A stretch of 64,000 nt of DNA from Dipteris shenzhenensis (lineage: Eukaryota; Polypodiophyta; Polypodiopsida; Gleicheniales): NCBI GenBank assembly GCA_047967505.1, contig CM106539.1. The stretch is one strand, 5' to 3'. The position numbers and the translations under genes are program-made. Below are positions 50,619 to 53,600 of this stretch, in pieces. How positions within the stretch are numbered: position 1 is the first letter of the stretch; the number at the start of each line of letters is the position of its first letter. The notes under the pieces are model-generated. The model ran no database searches. It worked only from the letters and a program-made list of their open reading frames with translations, and was not told where the DNA came from.

Positions 50619-53600
50619 TCTCCCTCTACCCCTTTCCTCTCCCTCTTCCCCTCTCTCTCTCTCCCTTCTGCTCCTCTATCCCCCTTTCTCCAAATCTGTC
50701 CCTACCCCTTTTCTACAATGACGGAGAGCAATGTATGCATCCTTCCGTGCCTATGTCTCCCATGCCTTGGCCAAGGCTCCCTTTGACATCTTCTGTTTCT
50801 TTTGTTTTGGCTCATATGCACTGGCAGATGCATTTCCAATTGCGGTACACTCACCAAGGCATCCCCCAAATCAGCCTCATCTGCATCAAGTTGTTTTGCA
50901 GCCGTTTTCAGAGCTGCCTTTGCTTGGAGCGGTTCACTTCTCAACCCCCAAGCCCAAGAAAATGTGCCCTTTGCGGATCAGTCCTCCATCCCATGTATGA
51001 GGGTGGTATTTGCATTTACAAGTGTATTGGCCCTTCCCCAAAGGCTTTAACGCCTTTACAAATTCCCATTCTGGTCCTTTTTGTCTTCCCATTTGCAAGA
51101 CAGACCTACAACTTGCAAGCTGCAAATTTGCAAAAGAGGGCAAATAAGGCAAAGGAGCAATCTGCAAAAGAGGACTTGAAGCCATAGCTGCTGCAAGATG
51201 GGAAAAGAGAGCAGCCATAGGCTGAGATAGCCATTACCTTGAAGGCTTGATGTTTGGAGCTCCGAGCAGGTAGAGAGCTCAGCATAGAGGCAGGCTACAG
51301 CTCTACGGTGACCACTCACGTTTGGAGGCTGGAGCAGGTAGAGGCTACACGCAGCACAAGGGCTAAGGACCGAGCTGAAGGGCTGATCTTGAGTCCTTAG
51401 CAGTAAGCGGAAGTTGGAAACTGCGTGTTGAAGAGGGCAAGGGCTGCTTATATAGGCCCTATGGAGAGCAAGGTCGACCGTACAATTGAAGGTAGGAGCA
51501 AGTCGGCTATACGGGCAAGTCGGGAAGCGTGACAATACGGCGTACAGAAATGAAAATGCATCAAAATTTTTTTTTTAAAGATTGGGATCCCGATTTTTTT
51601 GCCCCCCAAAAAAGACACGTATGGATGGCCATACAGAATACCATACGTATGTACGAACGTACGGTACGCGTACGAAAAAACCATCCGTACGCATACGGAC
51701 CTATCTATGATCCTAGTCACTGTGGGCGTCCCCACCAAGCAAACATGTGCACATAACATAAAACAATTTCTCTGGTCGACTGAGGTCAACCCTCTTGATC
51801 ATAATTAAGGGGCTTGACCATCACTCAAAGCGCCTTAATTATGGTCAAGTCTCTCCAACCGAGGTTTGCACATCTTGGTTTACTAAAGTTAACCCTCTTG
51901 GCATAAGCTAAGTCTCGTTGACCAAAGTTAACACTCTCTGACCGAGGTCAACACTTTGGTTCTTTGGTTAACCGTAGTAAACCATCTTGGCCTAAGCCAA
52001 GTCTTCCTAACCAGGGTTAGGCTTACTTAACCAGAGTTAAGTATCTTTGACAAAATAAATATCACTTTTTAAACATAATTAAATAAATGAAGAACTCATT
52101 AATTTTCGAAGCATATCTTCAATGATCTAATTGACCCTTTCAGTTCGACCATCTCTCTCTGGATTCTCTATTTTTTTATATTCAACGAAGTTTCTAACCT
52201 CATAAACACAGCCCTCCAAAAATGGCTGTTAAATTTGCTATCCCAGTCTCTAACAATACCAGCTGGTAGCCCATAATTATGCTCCACAAATAGCCTAGCT
52301 AATTCTAGAGTTTTAACATCTTCATTGACAGGAATAAGATGAGCCCTTAGTCAACCGATCAACAATTACCCCCACAGTTCTGGCCCCTGTGTCCTAGGTA
52401 ATCCCACAATAAAATCCATAGAATCTGCTGGATCTCCAATGGGTGTAGGAGACCTCCTACCTTAAGGCGTTTAGCTTTATTGACCTGGCATTTTTGGCAC
52501 TTCAATACATAATCTTGAACGTCCTTACCAGGCCAAAAGAATTGCATTTTCAGAAGCGCGTACATCTTCTGAATTCCCGAGTGTCCAGCACTCGGACTAT
52601 CATGACATTCAAAAAGAATTTGGCGCCTAATGTCATTATTATCCGAGACACATACTCTACCCTTATAGAGCAGGTAGCCATCCTCGATAGTATATTTTTT
52701 CCACTTGAGTCCTTTTTCACCAACCTGTGGTGTGTCACCATTTCCATGTGACTCCTCAATGAAAGCCTCTCAATTAGTTGGATCCCTATTTCTAATTGAT
52801 TTCCATATTTCAGAGAAGTTAGGATCAAACTCACATTTCTCCTTTAAGGACTCTGGGAAATCATTCTGAAATTGAGTAAAACCCAATTCATTAACAATTG
52901 ACATTCGGCTAAGAGAGTCTGCTACCACATTAAACTTCCCCTTCCGATATGTCAATTGTATATCAAACTCTTGCATTAATTCAGCCCATCTAGCTTTTCT
53001 ACCTTTAAGCTCTGGCTGATTGCAAATCCACTTAATGCTCTCTTATCAAAGATGATCTCGAATTTTGCACCATATAAATAGTGCCTCCACTTCTTTAAAG
53101 CATAGACTATAGCATATAGTTCCTTCTCATATGCAACGTAATTTCGTTAGGCACAATCTAACTTTTTGCTTTCAAAAGCCACTGGTCAACTTTTTGGTAA
53201 AAGTACTGCCCCAACAACAAAATCGCCGGCATCTGTCTCAACCACGAATGGTTTATTGGGATCCACTACCTTTAAGATAGGAGCTACTGCTACAGCTACT
53301 TTGAATTTTTCAAAACTTCTCTTTTGAGGTTCATCCCATATGAAGGTGCTTCCCTTCCCCTTAAGCTGGTCCGTAATTCCGCTTTCTTCTCTCTCGAAGT
53401 CCAATGCTCTTCTTTTGATTATGGCAAGGCTAAAGAGATTGGAAAAAGGGGGTGAAAGGGATCTTTGGACCTTGGGTGAAGAGGGGTAAAAAGAGAGGGG
53501 TGAGGTGGCTTTTTCCAAGGTTCAAAGACCTTTGATTGACGTGGCAATCTTATTCTACGATGGAGGTCCACGACCGATGAAACTAGTCGCGTGATGGTGC

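Larger units (their letters stand above)
43558..50717 (+). mobile_element. Ty3/gypsy chromovirus inserted in the hAT gene, 7.16 kb
   Basis: LTRs 43558-43806 and 50429-50717 (TATAATGAAGGGG...TTCTACA) share a TATA box (CTATATAAG), GATGTGACAT and a CT tract of different length. The primer site TGGTATCAAAGC is at 43808. The flanks ACGAC and ATGAC could be a 5-bp target duplication with one change. Gag, protease, RT, RNase H, integrase and a chromodomain occur in order with scattered stops and frameshifts. It separates the BED and DUF659 parts of the hAT transposase, so it is younger than the hAT element. Confidence 0.92.
40709..51719 (-). mobile_element. hAT transposon relic, split by a chromovirus
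   Basis: A minus-strand hAT transposase gene is in two parts: a BED-like N-terminus right of the chromovirus (50.7-51.2 kb) and the DUF659 plus dimerisation parts left of it (41.2-42.9 kb). An identical 8-bp CCTAGTCA lies at 40709-40716 and 51712-51719, the target-duplication length of hAT elements. Both ends are rich in CGTACG/CATACG motifs and share an inverted match around TTTTTTCCATACGTTACC, but on the right this match is ~25 bp inside the border. The domain calls are secure; the borders are tentative. Confidence 0.6.

Noticed and set aside
50471-51187. 238-aa plus-strand ORF starting in the chromovirus 3' LTR
   Set aside because: It runs through the LTR and CT tract and then antisense through the hAT BED region; it is a shadow frame.
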